Shown here piece after piece: positions 17,360 to 24,604 of a stretch of 64,000 nucleotides of DNA. A program made the position numbers and the translations under genes. Source of the DNA: an uncultured Dysgonomonas sp. (GTDB lineage Bacteria; Bacteroidota; Bacteroidia; Bacteroidales; Dysgonomonadaceae); NCBI RefSeq assembly GCF_934668725.1, contig NZ_CAKUOF010000004.1, positions 62,001 through 126,000 of the forward strand, in the 5' to 3' direction. Numbering within the stretch: the first letter of the stretch is position 1; every line of letters starts with the position of its first letter. The notes beneath the pieces were generated by a model. The model saw only the letters and a list, made by a program, of their open reading frames with translations, ran no database searches and was not told the DNA's origin.

Positions 17360-18079
17360 ATGGGACGATTTTTATTCTTATTTTATGCTTCAGTGATATT
17401 TTTGTTTGGTTATCAGGCGAAAGGAGCTGAGGTTTCTGATTCTGCTAGAGTTGCTCGGATGTATTTTGCCTGGAATTATAATTCTTCATTGAGGGATTCG
17501 TTGCAAATGAAAAAGGCTATCTCTTATTACAGGGAATCCAAGTATATGGACGAATGTGTCGAAGATGGGCTGGTTAAACATTTGCTATCTGTCGAAAAAC
17601 TATCTCGCTTCAAAAAAGGAGATGAAGAACGTTTTATGTTCCTTTTTAAAGACCCGAATTTCGAGCCAAGTGGAACAAGGTCTGTTGCTGCTATATCTTT
17701 TCAGGGAGATGAATCTCTGGCTGATTTGGTAAATGAGATCAGGTATATAACATTGAATACGAAGTTTAATCCCTCGATAAATGTTGAGTTTATGCCGTCT
17801 TTTTATGGCGGGTATAATGCAATGATGAAGTATCTGAACGAAAAGGTGGATATCGCACCCGATTCGGATGCAACAGGGGCATGTGGGGCGGTTGTCTTGG
17901 GTTTCATTGTTGAAAAGGATGGTTCTATAAGAGATTTGAAGATTTTAGAGAACTGCAATGAGGTTTTAGATAAAGAGGCATACAGGTTGGTAAAATCGAT
18001 GCCTAAGTGGCAAACGGGTAAAAGAGCAGGGGCTTCTGTGTCTGTATTTGTTGTATTGCAACTTATTTTTAAGGTGTGA
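17360..18079 (+). CDS. Exported protein with TonB C-terminal-like domain
   Basis: This 239 aa protein has an N-terminal hydrophobic signal (MGRFLFLFYASVIFLFGYQAKG). The last 100 residues fit the TonB C-terminal fold: GGYNAMMKYLNEKVDIAPDS, GAVVLGFIVEKDGSIRDLKIL, LDKEAYRLVKSMPKWQTGKRAG and VFVVLQLIF. It lacks the proline-rich spanner of a true TonB. In Bacteroidota such domains occur in many exported proteins besides energy transducers, so a TonB role is not implied. The middle region is unrecognised. It starts 40 nt after the YhcH-like gene and may be co-transcribed. Confidence 0.8.
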   Translation: MGRFLFLFYASVIFLFGYQAKGAEVSDSARVARMYFAWNYNSSLRDSLQMKKAISYYRESKYMDECVEDGLVKHLLSVEKLSRFKKGDEERFMFLFKDPNFEPSGTRSVAAISFQGDESLADLVNEIRYITLNTKFNPSINVEFMPSFYGGYNAMMKYLNEKVDIAPDSDATGACGAVVLGFIVEKDGSIRDLKILENCNEVLDKEAYRLVKSMPKWQTGKRAGASVSVFVVLQLIFKV

Positions 18080-18081
18080 GT

Positions 18082-18089
18082 TATATTTG
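18082..18089 (+). promoter_or_regulatory. Bacteroidota -7 box for following gene
   Basis: TATATTTG lies 77 nt before the start at 18166, directly after the TonB-C gene stop. Confidence 0.45.
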
Positions 18090-18165
18090 CCGATGTTTAT
18101 CCGTGAATTGTAGTTGTTTGGAAGTGAAGAAAAGATTGATGATTTAAAAAAAACAATAGATTTTT

Positions 18166-19245
18166 ATGAGTGTATCGTTTAAAGAGAGAGTAGGAAATTT
18201 TTGGGAGGCTTTTATTGAAAAAGAGGCTGAAGTCAGAAAAATGTTGGATAGCAAGGTTGAAACTTATACGTTGATAAAATTTGTAGATGATATTTTATCT
18301 GTAGCTTTTCATAAAGCATTTTTCGAATTGGGTATTAATGATCAGGGGAAATACGAATTGATTCTTACACCCGAGGGTGACCGTGCAAAACTTTTCCAGT
18401 TAGAATATTGGCTTAAGCAAGCTCCGGAAGTTTTGTTCGAAAAGTGGAATTTCTATTCCTCTAAACCGGCTAAAGCAAAGGGTGATTTTAGTATTTCTAT
18501 GTACGATACTACTCTTTCCGCTGACAGTGTGGCCCTTTATTACGAAATTGATGAAAAAAATCAGAAGATAAACTTGCAGGTGAAGTGTCAGCAACTGATG
18601 AAGTTGGATGAGAATAAAAAATACAGCCTGTTTTTTATTTATCTGGATCAGCTTATTGGCGAAGCTTATACGATGGAATATATAGGTACTATTGATTTTA
18701 GGGCTTCGGTTAAAGGTTTGAAAGAGATTGCTGCGAACGACTTGAGAAAACTGATGGATGACACTATTGAATCGCAAAATTGGTTTCGCATCGAAAATAT
18801 TTGTGAGAGGTGTGCGGGTTATGAAATGGTTCCCTCGAAAGCGAAAGATTGGCAGTTACGTGAGGATATTTATATTGCCTACTCGTCGTGTTTTCCGGTT
18901 CTGAATGCCTTTTATAGCAAATCGACAGAGCTGTTCGGTAATTTTTATGCTGACGGTGTTGTATTCGGGTTCTTGTTTTATGAGAATATCAATGTTCCTA
19001 AAGATCGGATGGTGCCATTTAGAAACGAAATTGAAGATCAGATACTGAAAGAGGCTAAGGCTGTAAATGTTGCTGATTCTATAGGCGGTGCAACAGGTTT
19101 TTATTTTTCATATATGGATTTTATTATCTATGATATAGATGCTTTCTTGACTATTGCAAAAAAGGTTTTGGTTAAATACAAATTTAAAGATGCCGGATTC
19201 TCTAATTTCGTATTTGGAGATGCACCGATATTCTTTAAAGACTGA
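18166..19245 (+). CDS. Uncharacterised cytoplasmic protein, 359 aa
   Basis: I do not recognise the family. It has no signal peptide or membrane segment, is acidic and is aromatic-rich (FLFYENI, FYFSYMDFIIYDIDAF). The N-terminal third (KERVGNFWEAFIEKEAEVRKML) looks helical, followed by a beta-rich part (KYELILTPEGD, ADSVALYYEIDEKNQKINLQV). The layout suggests two related alpha/beta halves, but I cannot name them. It has its own -7 box and ends at a bidirectional terminator, so it is probably monocistronic. Confidence 0.75.
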   Translation: MSVSFKERVGNFWEAFIEKEAEVRKMLDSKVETYTLIKFVDDILSVAFHKAFFELGINDQGKYELILTPEGDRAKLFQLEYWLKQAPEVLFEKWNFYSSKPAKAKGDFSISMYDTTLSADSVALYYEIDEKNQKINLQVKCQQLMKLDENKKYSLFFIYLDQLIGEAYTMEYIGTIDFRASVKGLKEIAANDLRKLMDDTIESQNWFRIENICERCAGYEMVPSKAKDWQLREDIYIAYSSCFPVLNAFYSKSTELFGNFYADGVVFGFLFYENINVPKDRMVPFRNEIEDQILKEAKAVNVADSIGGATGFYFSYMDFIIYDIDAFLTIAKKVLVKYKFKDAGFSNFVFGDAPIFFKD

Positions 19246-19269
19246 AATTCAGTAGCTTGATGAGTATGA

Positions 19270-19305
19270 ATAAAGGAGGTAAAAATATTATCTCCTTTAT
19301 TTTTA
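19270..19305. terminator. Bidirectional terminator
   Basis: Arms ATAAAGGAG and CTCCTTTAT flank a 13-nt loop and continue into TTTTT on the plus strand. It separates the convergent 18166 gene and udk. Confidence 0.75.
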
Positions 19306-19345
19306 TGTTATAGCATTGTATTTTAAATCTTAAAAAGCCCTTTGC

Positions 19346-19954
19346 TTATCTAAGCTTCTCTAAAATTGCTGCTGCTATAAATTCAGCCGCTTTCTCGTTT
19401 AATCCCCCACCCATAACAAGCATGTCGGCTTGTTGACGTGATGGCTCTATGAATTCTTCGTGCATAGGGCGTACTGTTTTGTAGTAACGGTCGATTACCT
19501 CCAATGCCGTACGCCCGCGTGAATCCATATCTCTTTGGATGATTCTGGTTAGTCGCTGATCTGCCGGAACCTCCAGAAATATTTTCATATCCAATTGGTC
19601 ATAGATCATTTGGGATGTATATATTAATATACCTTCTACCAATAAGATGTTCTTGGGAGCAACAGGTACAGTTTCTTCGAGACGAGCGCATGTTAAGAAC
19701 GAATAGGTGGGGCAATTGATGGTTTGCCCGGATTTTAGCAGCTCGATATCTTTGTGCATTAACTCCCATTCTATGGAGTCTGGGTGGTCGTAGTTGAGCT
19801 TAAACCGATCTTCAAGAGGTATGTCACTATTGTCTTTATAATAAGCATCCTGTGGCAAAATAGCTATTTCTTCACGGGGGATACGGCTTAGTATGCCATC
19901 TACTAATGTTGTTTTTCCGGATCCGGACCCTCCGGCAATGCCTATTATATACAT
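19346..19954 (-). CDS. udk: Uridine kinase
   Basis: This 202 aa protein phosphorylates uridine and cytidine in pyrimidine salvage. Seen are P-loop GIAGGSGSGKTTL (5-17), ILPQDAYYKDNSD, YDHPDSIEW with substrate contacts, LVEGILIY and RIIQRDMDSRGR. The length is standard. It may work with the nucleoside permease at 1380. A -7 box TACTTTTG lies 32 nt upstream. Confidence 0.95.
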   Translation of the reverse strand: MYIIGIAGGSGSGKTTLVDGILSRIPREEIAILPQDAYYKDNSDIPLEDRFKLNYDHPDSIEWELMHKDIELLKSGQTINCPTYSFLTCARLEETVPVAPKNILLVEGILIYTSQMIYDQLDMKIFLEVPADQRLTRIIQRDMDSRGRTALEVIDRYYKTVRPMHEEFIEPSRQQADMLVMGGGLNEKAAEFIAAAILEKLR

Positions 19955-19985
19955 GAGGTGTTTAATTATTTTGTTATTTTTATTG

Positions 19986-19993
19986 CAAAAGTA
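19986..19993 (-). promoter_or_regulatory. Bacteroidota -7 box, udk
   Basis: Minus-strand TACTTTTG lies 32 nt before the udk start. Confidence 0.5.
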
Positions 19994-20033
19994 TCGGTAT
20001 TCTTCGAATAATAAAACTCTGTAGTGCTAAAAA

Positions 20034-20618
20034 TTACAATGTACCCTGTTCTATTTCTATTACTATCCGCTCTATCATCTTGTCCTTGCCGTTGGGGTCG
20101 TATTGAGTCTTAAGATTATTGCCGAAAATGCCGGCAAAAGTATTATAAACGGTAGCTTTTATGCCTCCGGTGAGCGATTTGATAATATCGTATGCCGAGG
20201 AGTTTGTTTGTCTGTCGATTAACTTTACCAATATCTTTCCTTGGTTTTTTGTTAGCTTTTTCATCTTAGGTTTGTATGAATCCATAATGAATTTTTGGGT
20301 TTGCTCAAGATGTTTCTGTTTGGCTTTTTTATCGGGCAAAGTTTCCATAAATTCATAAGTCTCAATGATGTTTTGTGCTACCTGTTTCGCATAGGGGAGC
20401 GTTATTTTTACATCACGTACCAGCTTTGTATATTCGAGTCTCTCTTTTTCGTCCTTGAAGCGAAGGGGCGGAAATACTACTGTTTCGGGTAGGTATGCAT
20501 TAAATATAGTATCACCCTTTACTACAGCAAATGTATATTGGATAACCCTGTTGCTTTGTGCCTGTGTATGCCATATACATAGGATAGAGAAAAATAATAT
20601 GCATATATATTTTTGCAT
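20034..20618 (-). CDS. DUF4294 family exported protein
   Basis: The 194 aa protein has a signal peptide (MQKYICILFFSILCIWHTQAQ). The central part, with LPETVVFPPLRFKDEKERLEYTKLVRDVKITLPYAKQVAQNIIETYEFMETLPDKKAKQKHLEQ, matches the Bacteroidota family DUF4294, whose function is unknown. The tail SAYDIIKSLTGGIKATVYNTFAGIFG is also typical. It is predicted to be periplasmic. It is divergent from the DUF177 gene and has an AGTTC-GCA-GAACT palindrome 58 nt upstream. Confidence 0.85.
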   Translation of the reverse strand: MQKYICILFFSILCIWHTQAQSNRVIQYTFAVVKGDTIFNAYLPETVVFPPLRFKDEKERLEYTKLVRDVKITLPYAKQVAQNIIETYEFMETLPDKKAKQKHLEQTQKFIMDSYKPKMKKLTKNQGKILVKLIDRQTNSSAYDIIKSLTGGIKATVYNTFAGIFGNNLKTQYDPNGKDKMIERIVIEIEQGTL

Positions 20619-20676
20619 TGGCTAAAGTCGGACTTTGTATCTTTTTGTTCCTTTTAAAAGAGTGTAAATATAAGTA

Positions 20677-20689
20677 AGTTCGCAGAACT
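20677..20689. repeat. AGTTC-GCA-GAACT palindrome, covariant variant
   Basis: Both arms are changed in step relative to AGGTC/GACCT, so symmetry is kept. It lies 58 nt before the DUF4294 gene and is preceded in gene orientation by AATAAAT. Confidence 0.8.
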
Positions 20690-20937
20690 ATTTATTGCAT
20701 TGCTAAGTTAAACTACAATAAATATTTATGCTTTTATAATATGTTAATAGATATCTTTTCTATAACTTAGCTATTTCTTATGTATATATAAATGGATATG
20801 CTACACTTTTATTTGAATTGCGTTACTTATATTTACGGCAAGATAAATACATAATTATAAACTTTGGGTGGGTTGTTTAAATATTAACAGTGTTCTTTTT
20901 TACCAAGAAGAAATATGGTAATTAGGAAAAAGTTTTT

Positions 20938-20945
20938 TATCTTTG
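20938..20945 (+). promoter_or_regulatory. Bacteroidota -7 box, DUF177-rpmF-fabH
   Basis: TATCTTTG followed by C, a strong match, lies 28 nt before the GTG start of the DUF177 gene. Confidence 0.6.
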
Positions 20946-20973
20946 CGACCATTCTTTTTATTTAATTGAAAAA

Positions 20974-21555
20974 GTGGGAAAATTTAGTCTCTATAATATT
21001 CCGTTAAGGAATCTGGCAGATGGTCTACATAAGTTCGAGTATGTTTTGGATGATCAGTATTTCAAAGCAATTGGCGATGCCGATTCGGATATTAGACGAG
21101 GCAAGGTTAACGTAGAAGTAATTGTAAAGTGTGTATCTTCGACATTTGAGTTTAACTTTACTCAAAATGGTGAAGTGCATGTTCCCTGCGATCGTTGTTT
21201 GGATGATATTCTGATCGAAGTTAATTCAACTAACCGTTTGGTGGTGAAATTTGGTCATGAATATTCGGAGGAAAGCGATGAAATTGTTATCATACCGGAA
21301 GAAGACGGAGAGATTAATATTGCATGGTTTTTATATGAATTTGTAATGTTAAGCCTTCCGATGAAGCATGTACATGCACCCGGTAAATGTAACAAAATGA
21401 TGTCCTCGAAGCTAAGTAAACATAAAGTTGCTGCAGATTCGGATGATAGTATGGATATGGTAGACGACGATGATTTTGACGATTCGGCAGAAGAAGACGT
21501 TAATGAAGTAACAGATCCCAGATGGGATGCTTTAAAAGGGCTTGTAGAAGAATAA
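20974..21555 (+). CDS. DUF177 (YceD-like) protein
   Basis: This 193 aa protein uses a GTG start at 20974; no ATG lies near. YceD/DUF177 proteins sit upstream of rpmF across bacteria and are implicated in 23S rRNA accumulation. Seen are the conserved VPCDRCLDDI, with a CxxC pair, and the acidic C-terminus ending in TDPRWDALKGLVEE, the usual DUF177 end. It is the first gene of the block DUF177-rpmF-fabH. Confidence 0.9.
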   Translation: MGKFSLYNIPLRNLADGLHKFEYVLDDQYFKAIGDADSDIRRGKVNVEVIVKCVSSTFEFNFTQNGEVHVPCDRCLDDILIEVNSTNRLVVKFGHEYSEESDEIVIIPEEDGEINIAWFLYEFVMLSLPMKHVHAPGKCNKMMSSKLSKHKVAADSDDSMDMVDDDDFDDSAEEDVNEVTDPRWDALKGLVEE

Positions 21556-21650
21556 AATCACACTCTTTTTCGTTAAGAAAAGAAATTCGAAAATATAGTA
21601 TTGTAAATAATATACTTAAAGTAAAAATTTAAATTAAATAAACAGATAAA

Positions 21651-21836
21651 ATGGCACATCCAAAGCATAGACAGTCAAAGTCTAGATCAGCGAAAAGAAG
21701 AACTCATGATAAAGCTTTAACTCCAACATTAGCTGTATGCCCTAATTGCGGAGCATGGCACGTTTATCACACAGTATGTGGTGATTGCGGTTATTACAGA
21801 GGAAAATTAGCAATTGAAAAAGAGGTAGCTCTTTAA
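21651..21836 (+). CDS. rpmF: 50S ribosomal protein L32
   Basis: The 61 aa protein starts MAHPKHRQSKSRSAKRRTHDKA, the L32 N-terminus. It has two zinc-binding CxxC pairs (CPNCG and CGDCG) in the C-terminal half, so it is the Zn-containing (C+) form. It lies 95 nt after DUF177 and is followed by a terminator that separates it from fabH. Confidence 0.97.
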   Translation: MAHPKHRQSKSRSAKRRTHDKALTPTLAVCPNCGAWHVYHTVCGDCGYYRGKLAIEKEVAL

Positions 21837-21851
21837 TTGTCTAAACAATAA

Positions 21852-21880
21852 AAGCCCTACTCAAATAGGGCATTTTTTTT
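21852..21880 (+). terminator. Intrinsic terminator after rpmF
   Basis: Stem GCCCTA/TAGGGC followed by eight T. fabH begins 22 nt later, so it may be read by read-through. Confidence 0.8.
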
Positions 21881-21902
21881 ATAAATTTACTTATCTGAAA
21901 AT

Positions 21903-22895
21903 ATGATTCAAGCAGCGATAACAGGCATTGGAGCTTATGTTCCCGAAGATGTCATCACTAATGAGGATCTTGAAAAACTCGTGGATACTAATGATGAGTG
22001 GATCATGAGCCGCGTAGGTATTAAAGAACGCCATGTTCTTAAAGGTGAAGGTCAAGGTACATCTGTTATGGGTATACGTGCCGTACAAGAGTTGTTAGAC
22101 AAAACAAATACAAAACCGGAAGATGTTGATGTCATTATTTTTGCAACAACAACACCCGATTATCAATTTCCCTCTACATCTGCTTTGGTTGCACATGGCT
22201 GCGGAATTAAAAATTCTTTGGCTTTTGATTTGCAGGCAGCTTGTTCGGGTTTCTTGTTTGGGTTAGAAACCGGATCGAATTATATAAAATCAGGAAAATA
22301 TAAGAAAGTTATAGTTGTAGCAGGCGATAAAATGACTGCAATAACCAACTATAAAGACAGAACCACTTGTCCTTTATTTGGTGATGCTGTAGGTGCTGTA
22401 ATGTTAGAACCAACGACCGAAGATTACGGTATTAAAGATACAATTTTACATACCGATGGTTTTGGTGCACCGCACTTACATTTGTGTGGAGGAGGATCGG
22501 CATTTCCGGCATCAGCAGAAACTATAGAAAAGGGTATGCACTATGTGTACCAGGAAGGTCAGGTCGTATTTAAACATGCAGTATCTCGTATGGCTGATGT
22601 TTCGGCTGAGATTATGGAACGTAACGAATTGACTAAGGATGATGTGAACTGGTTTGTTCCTCACCAAGCTAATCTGAGAATCATAGATGCTGCTGCTAAT
22701 CGCATGGGCTTATCTAAAGATAAAGTGATGGTAAATATCGAAAGATATGGAAATACCAGTGCCGGAACAATTCCAATTTGTTTATGGGAATGGGAAAGCA
22801 AACTTAAAAAAGGAGATAATATTATCCTTGCAGCGTTTGGCGCCGGATTTACATGGGGTTCTGTGTATTTGAAGTGGGCTTACGACGGAAAATAA
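21903..22895 (+). CDS. fabH: Beta-ketoacyl-ACP synthase III
   Basis: FabH condenses acetyl-CoA (or a branched acyl-CoA) with malonyl-ACP to start fatty-acid synthesis. The 330 aa protein has the catalytic triad: Cys114 in QAACSGF, His254 in VPHQANLRI and Asn284 in RYGNTSAGT. It lies in the conserved order rpmF-fabH-era and ends at a terminator. Which primer it prefers cannot be told from sequence. Confidence 0.97.
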   Translation: MIQAAITGIGAYVPEDVITNEDLEKLVDTNDEWIMSRVGIKERHVLKGEGQGTSVMGIRAVQELLDKTNTKPEDVDVIIFATTTPDYQFPSTSALVAHGCGIKNSLAFDLQAACSGFLFGLETGSNYIKSGKYKKVIVVAGDKMTAITNYKDRTTCPLFGDAVGAVMLEPTTEDYGIKDTILHTDGFGAPHLHLCGGGSAFPASAETIEKGMHYVYQEGQVVFKHAVSRMADVSAEIMERNELTKDDVNWFVPHQANLRIIDAAANRMGLSKDKVMVNIERYGNTSAGTIPICLWEWESKLKKGDNIILAAFGAGFTWGSVYLKWAYDGK

Positions 22896-22927
22896 TCGAA
22901 AAATATATAAATCTTATATAGATAGAA

Positions 22928-22957
22928 AAGCGCATCTTTGTCAGGTGCGTTTTTTTA
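22928..22957 (+). terminator. Intrinsic terminator after fabH
   Basis: A short stem CGCATCT/AGGTGCG with one G-U pair is followed by seven T. Confidence 0.75.
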
Positions 22958-22960
22958 TTC

Positions 22961-22968
22961 TATATTTG
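22961..22968 (+). promoter_or_regulatory. Bacteroidota -7 box, era
   Basis: TATATTTG lies 150 nt before era, leaving a leader that carries an AGGTC palindrome. Confidence 0.5.
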
Positions 22969-23075
22969 TTGTTCAATGAGGCATTTAAGTATTGATAGGA
23001 TATTTGTCGTTCTGTTTTTCTAGAAGATAGGCGAACCCCTTTCCAATATATATCCGCATGTACAAATGATAAACT

Positions 23076-23088
23076 AGGTCTCAGACCT
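23076..23088. repeat. AGGTC-N3-GACCT palindrome upstream of era
   Basis: Perfect copy, spacer TCA, 30 nt before the era start. Confidence 0.85.
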
Positions 23089-23118
23089 TCAACTAAATTT
23101 TTGAGAGAATAAAAAAGA

Positions 23119-24000
23119 ATGCATAAATCAGGTTTTGTAAATATAGTAGGAAATCCGAATGTTGGAAAATCAACATTGATGAATGAACTTGTTGGTGAGA
23201 AAATATCCATTATTACATCAAAAGCTCAGACTACACGTCATCGTATTTTAGGAATAGTGAATACAGAAGAATATCAAATTGTGTATTCTGATACTCCGGG
23301 AATACTACGCCCAAATTACAAGCTGCAAGAATCGATGCGCAACTTTTCTGAATCGGCATTAGGAGATGCCGATGTATTACTGTATGTGACAGATGTTGTC
23401 GAAAAAACTTCGAAGAACGAAGATTTTCTGGAGAAGGTACAAAAGGTAGAAGCACCTGTTTTACTCTTGATAAACAAGATTGATCAGACAAATCAAGACG
23501 ATTTGGTCAAACTGGTGGAGGAATGGAAAGAGCTGCTACCAAAAGCTGAAATATACCCTATATCGGCACTCAATAAATTTAATATCGATTTTATAAAACG
23601 ACGTATTCTTGACCTGATACCGGAATCTCCTCCTTACTTTGAAAAAGATGCTTTAACAGATCGTCCGGCACGTTTCTTTGTGACTGAAATAATAAGAGAG
23701 AAAATATTACTTTATTATCAGAAAGAAGTTCCTTATGCAGTAGAAGTTGTTGTAGAGGAGTTTAAGGAAGAAAAAAATATTATCAATATACGTGCTCTTA
23801 TCATTGTCGAACGCGATTCACAAAAAGGGATAATCATAGGGCATAAAGGTGCGGCTTTGAAAAAGGTCGGAGCTATGGCTCGTCACGATATGGAACGTTT
23901 TTTTGAGAAAAAAATATTTCTGCAAATGTTTGTCAAGGTCGAAAAGGATTGGAGAAGCCGTGACAATCTGTTAAGATCGTTTGGATATCGTTTAGATTAA
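23119..24000 (+). CDS. era: GTPase Era
   Basis: Era binds the 3' end of 16S rRNA and aids 30S maturation. The 293 aa protein shows G1 GNPNVGKS (11-18), the switch I region TSKAQTTRHRI, G3 DTPGI, G4 NKID, and a C-terminal KH domain with the RDSQKGIIIGHKGAALKKVG loop. Length is standard. It is followed after 27 nt by a small exported protein gene. Confidence 0.98.
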   Translation: MHKSGFVNIVGNPNVGKSTLMNELVGEKISIITSKAQTTRHRILGIVNTEEYQIVYSDTPGILRPNYKLQESMRNFSESALGDADVLLYVTDVVEKTSKNEDFLEKVQKVEAPVLLLINKIDQTNQDDLVKLVEEWKELLPKAEIYPISALNKFNIDFIKRRILDLIPESPPYFEKDALTDRPARFFVTEIIREKILLYYQKEVPYAVEVVVEEFKEEKNIINIRALIIVERDSQKGIIIGHKGAALKKVGAMARHDMERFFEKKIFLQMFVKVEKDWRSRDNLLRSFGYRLD

Positions 24001-24027
24001 GTTTTTGGGCGGTAAAATTATATTATC

Positions 24028-24534
24028 ATGAAAAAGATTGGACTTATACTATCACTCATTTTGTGTTGTTTCATTTATATGAGAGGTCAGGATACGGATA
24101 TGAATCATAAGCTCATATCGCAAGGAGCTTGGTTTTTATTCTCTATAAGAACAGAAGAGCAAGTGGGTGAGGAAGTTTTAACTCAAGTTGAGTTTTACAA
24201 AAAAGATGATATTTCGAGTATATTTTTTGATGAAGAGAATAAACTGTACTCGGTTTTTTCTAAATACAGTTCCGATGTCTACGAAGACAGATGGAAGTTG
24301 GTAGATGATACGCACTTTGTAATGGTGAGCCCGAGTGACGGCAGTTCTCAGGTTGTAGAGATATTGGAGATTAACGAAACAAAGTTAGTACTGAGAAACT
24401 GTGGTGATATAGAGAACGGAACTTCATGTTCTTTATATACTTATTTTTCGACTAAAGAAGGTTGGTTACCCGATTCGGAGATCGATGAATTGAATTCGGC
24501 GGGAGTAATAGAGATAGAGGAAATGACTCCCTGA
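24028..24534 (+). CDS. Small exported protein, unknown function
   Basis: The protein has 168 aa and an N-terminal signal (MKKIGLILSLILCCFIYMRGQ). The mature part has short beta-prone segments (TQVEFYKKDDISSIFFDEENKLYSVF, RWKLVDDTHFVMVSP, TKLVLRNCGDIENG). This resembles the small lipocalin-like exported proteins common in Bacteroidota, but I cannot assign a family. Only two cysteines lie in the mature part. It is probably co-transcribed with era. Confidence 0.7.
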   Translation: MKKIGLILSLILCCFIYMRGQDTDMNHKLISQGAWFLFSIRTEEQVGEEVLTQVEFYKKDDISSIFFDEENKLYSVFSKYSSDVYEDRWKLVDDTHFVMVSPSDGSSQVVEILEINETKLVLRNCGDIENGTSCSLYTYFSTKEGWLPDSEIDELNSAGVIEIEEMTP

Positions 24535-24562
24535 AATATTAGTATTGAAATAAGCGAAAAAG

Positions 24563-24575
24563 AGGTCAGAGACCT
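24563..24575. repeat. AGGTC-N3-GACCT palindrome upstream of dcp-like gene
   Basis: Perfect copy, spacer AGA, 29 nt before the peptidase start. Confidence 0.85.
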
Positions 24576-24604
24576 TATAACCTAAATATAAATTGCCCTA
24601 GTTT

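Larger units (their letters stand above)
20619..20973. other. Divergent intergenic region, DUF4294 / DUF177
   Basis: 355 nt without a gene. It holds the palindrome at 20677-20689, a 9-bp inverted repeat GCTAAGTTA/TAACTTAGC (20702-20710 and 20763-20771) with a 52-nt spacer, and the DUF177 -7 box. Confidence 0.6.

Noticed and set aside
22941..23210. Minus-strand 89-codon frame opposite era
   Set aside because: It lies antisense to the era leader and start, without features of its own.
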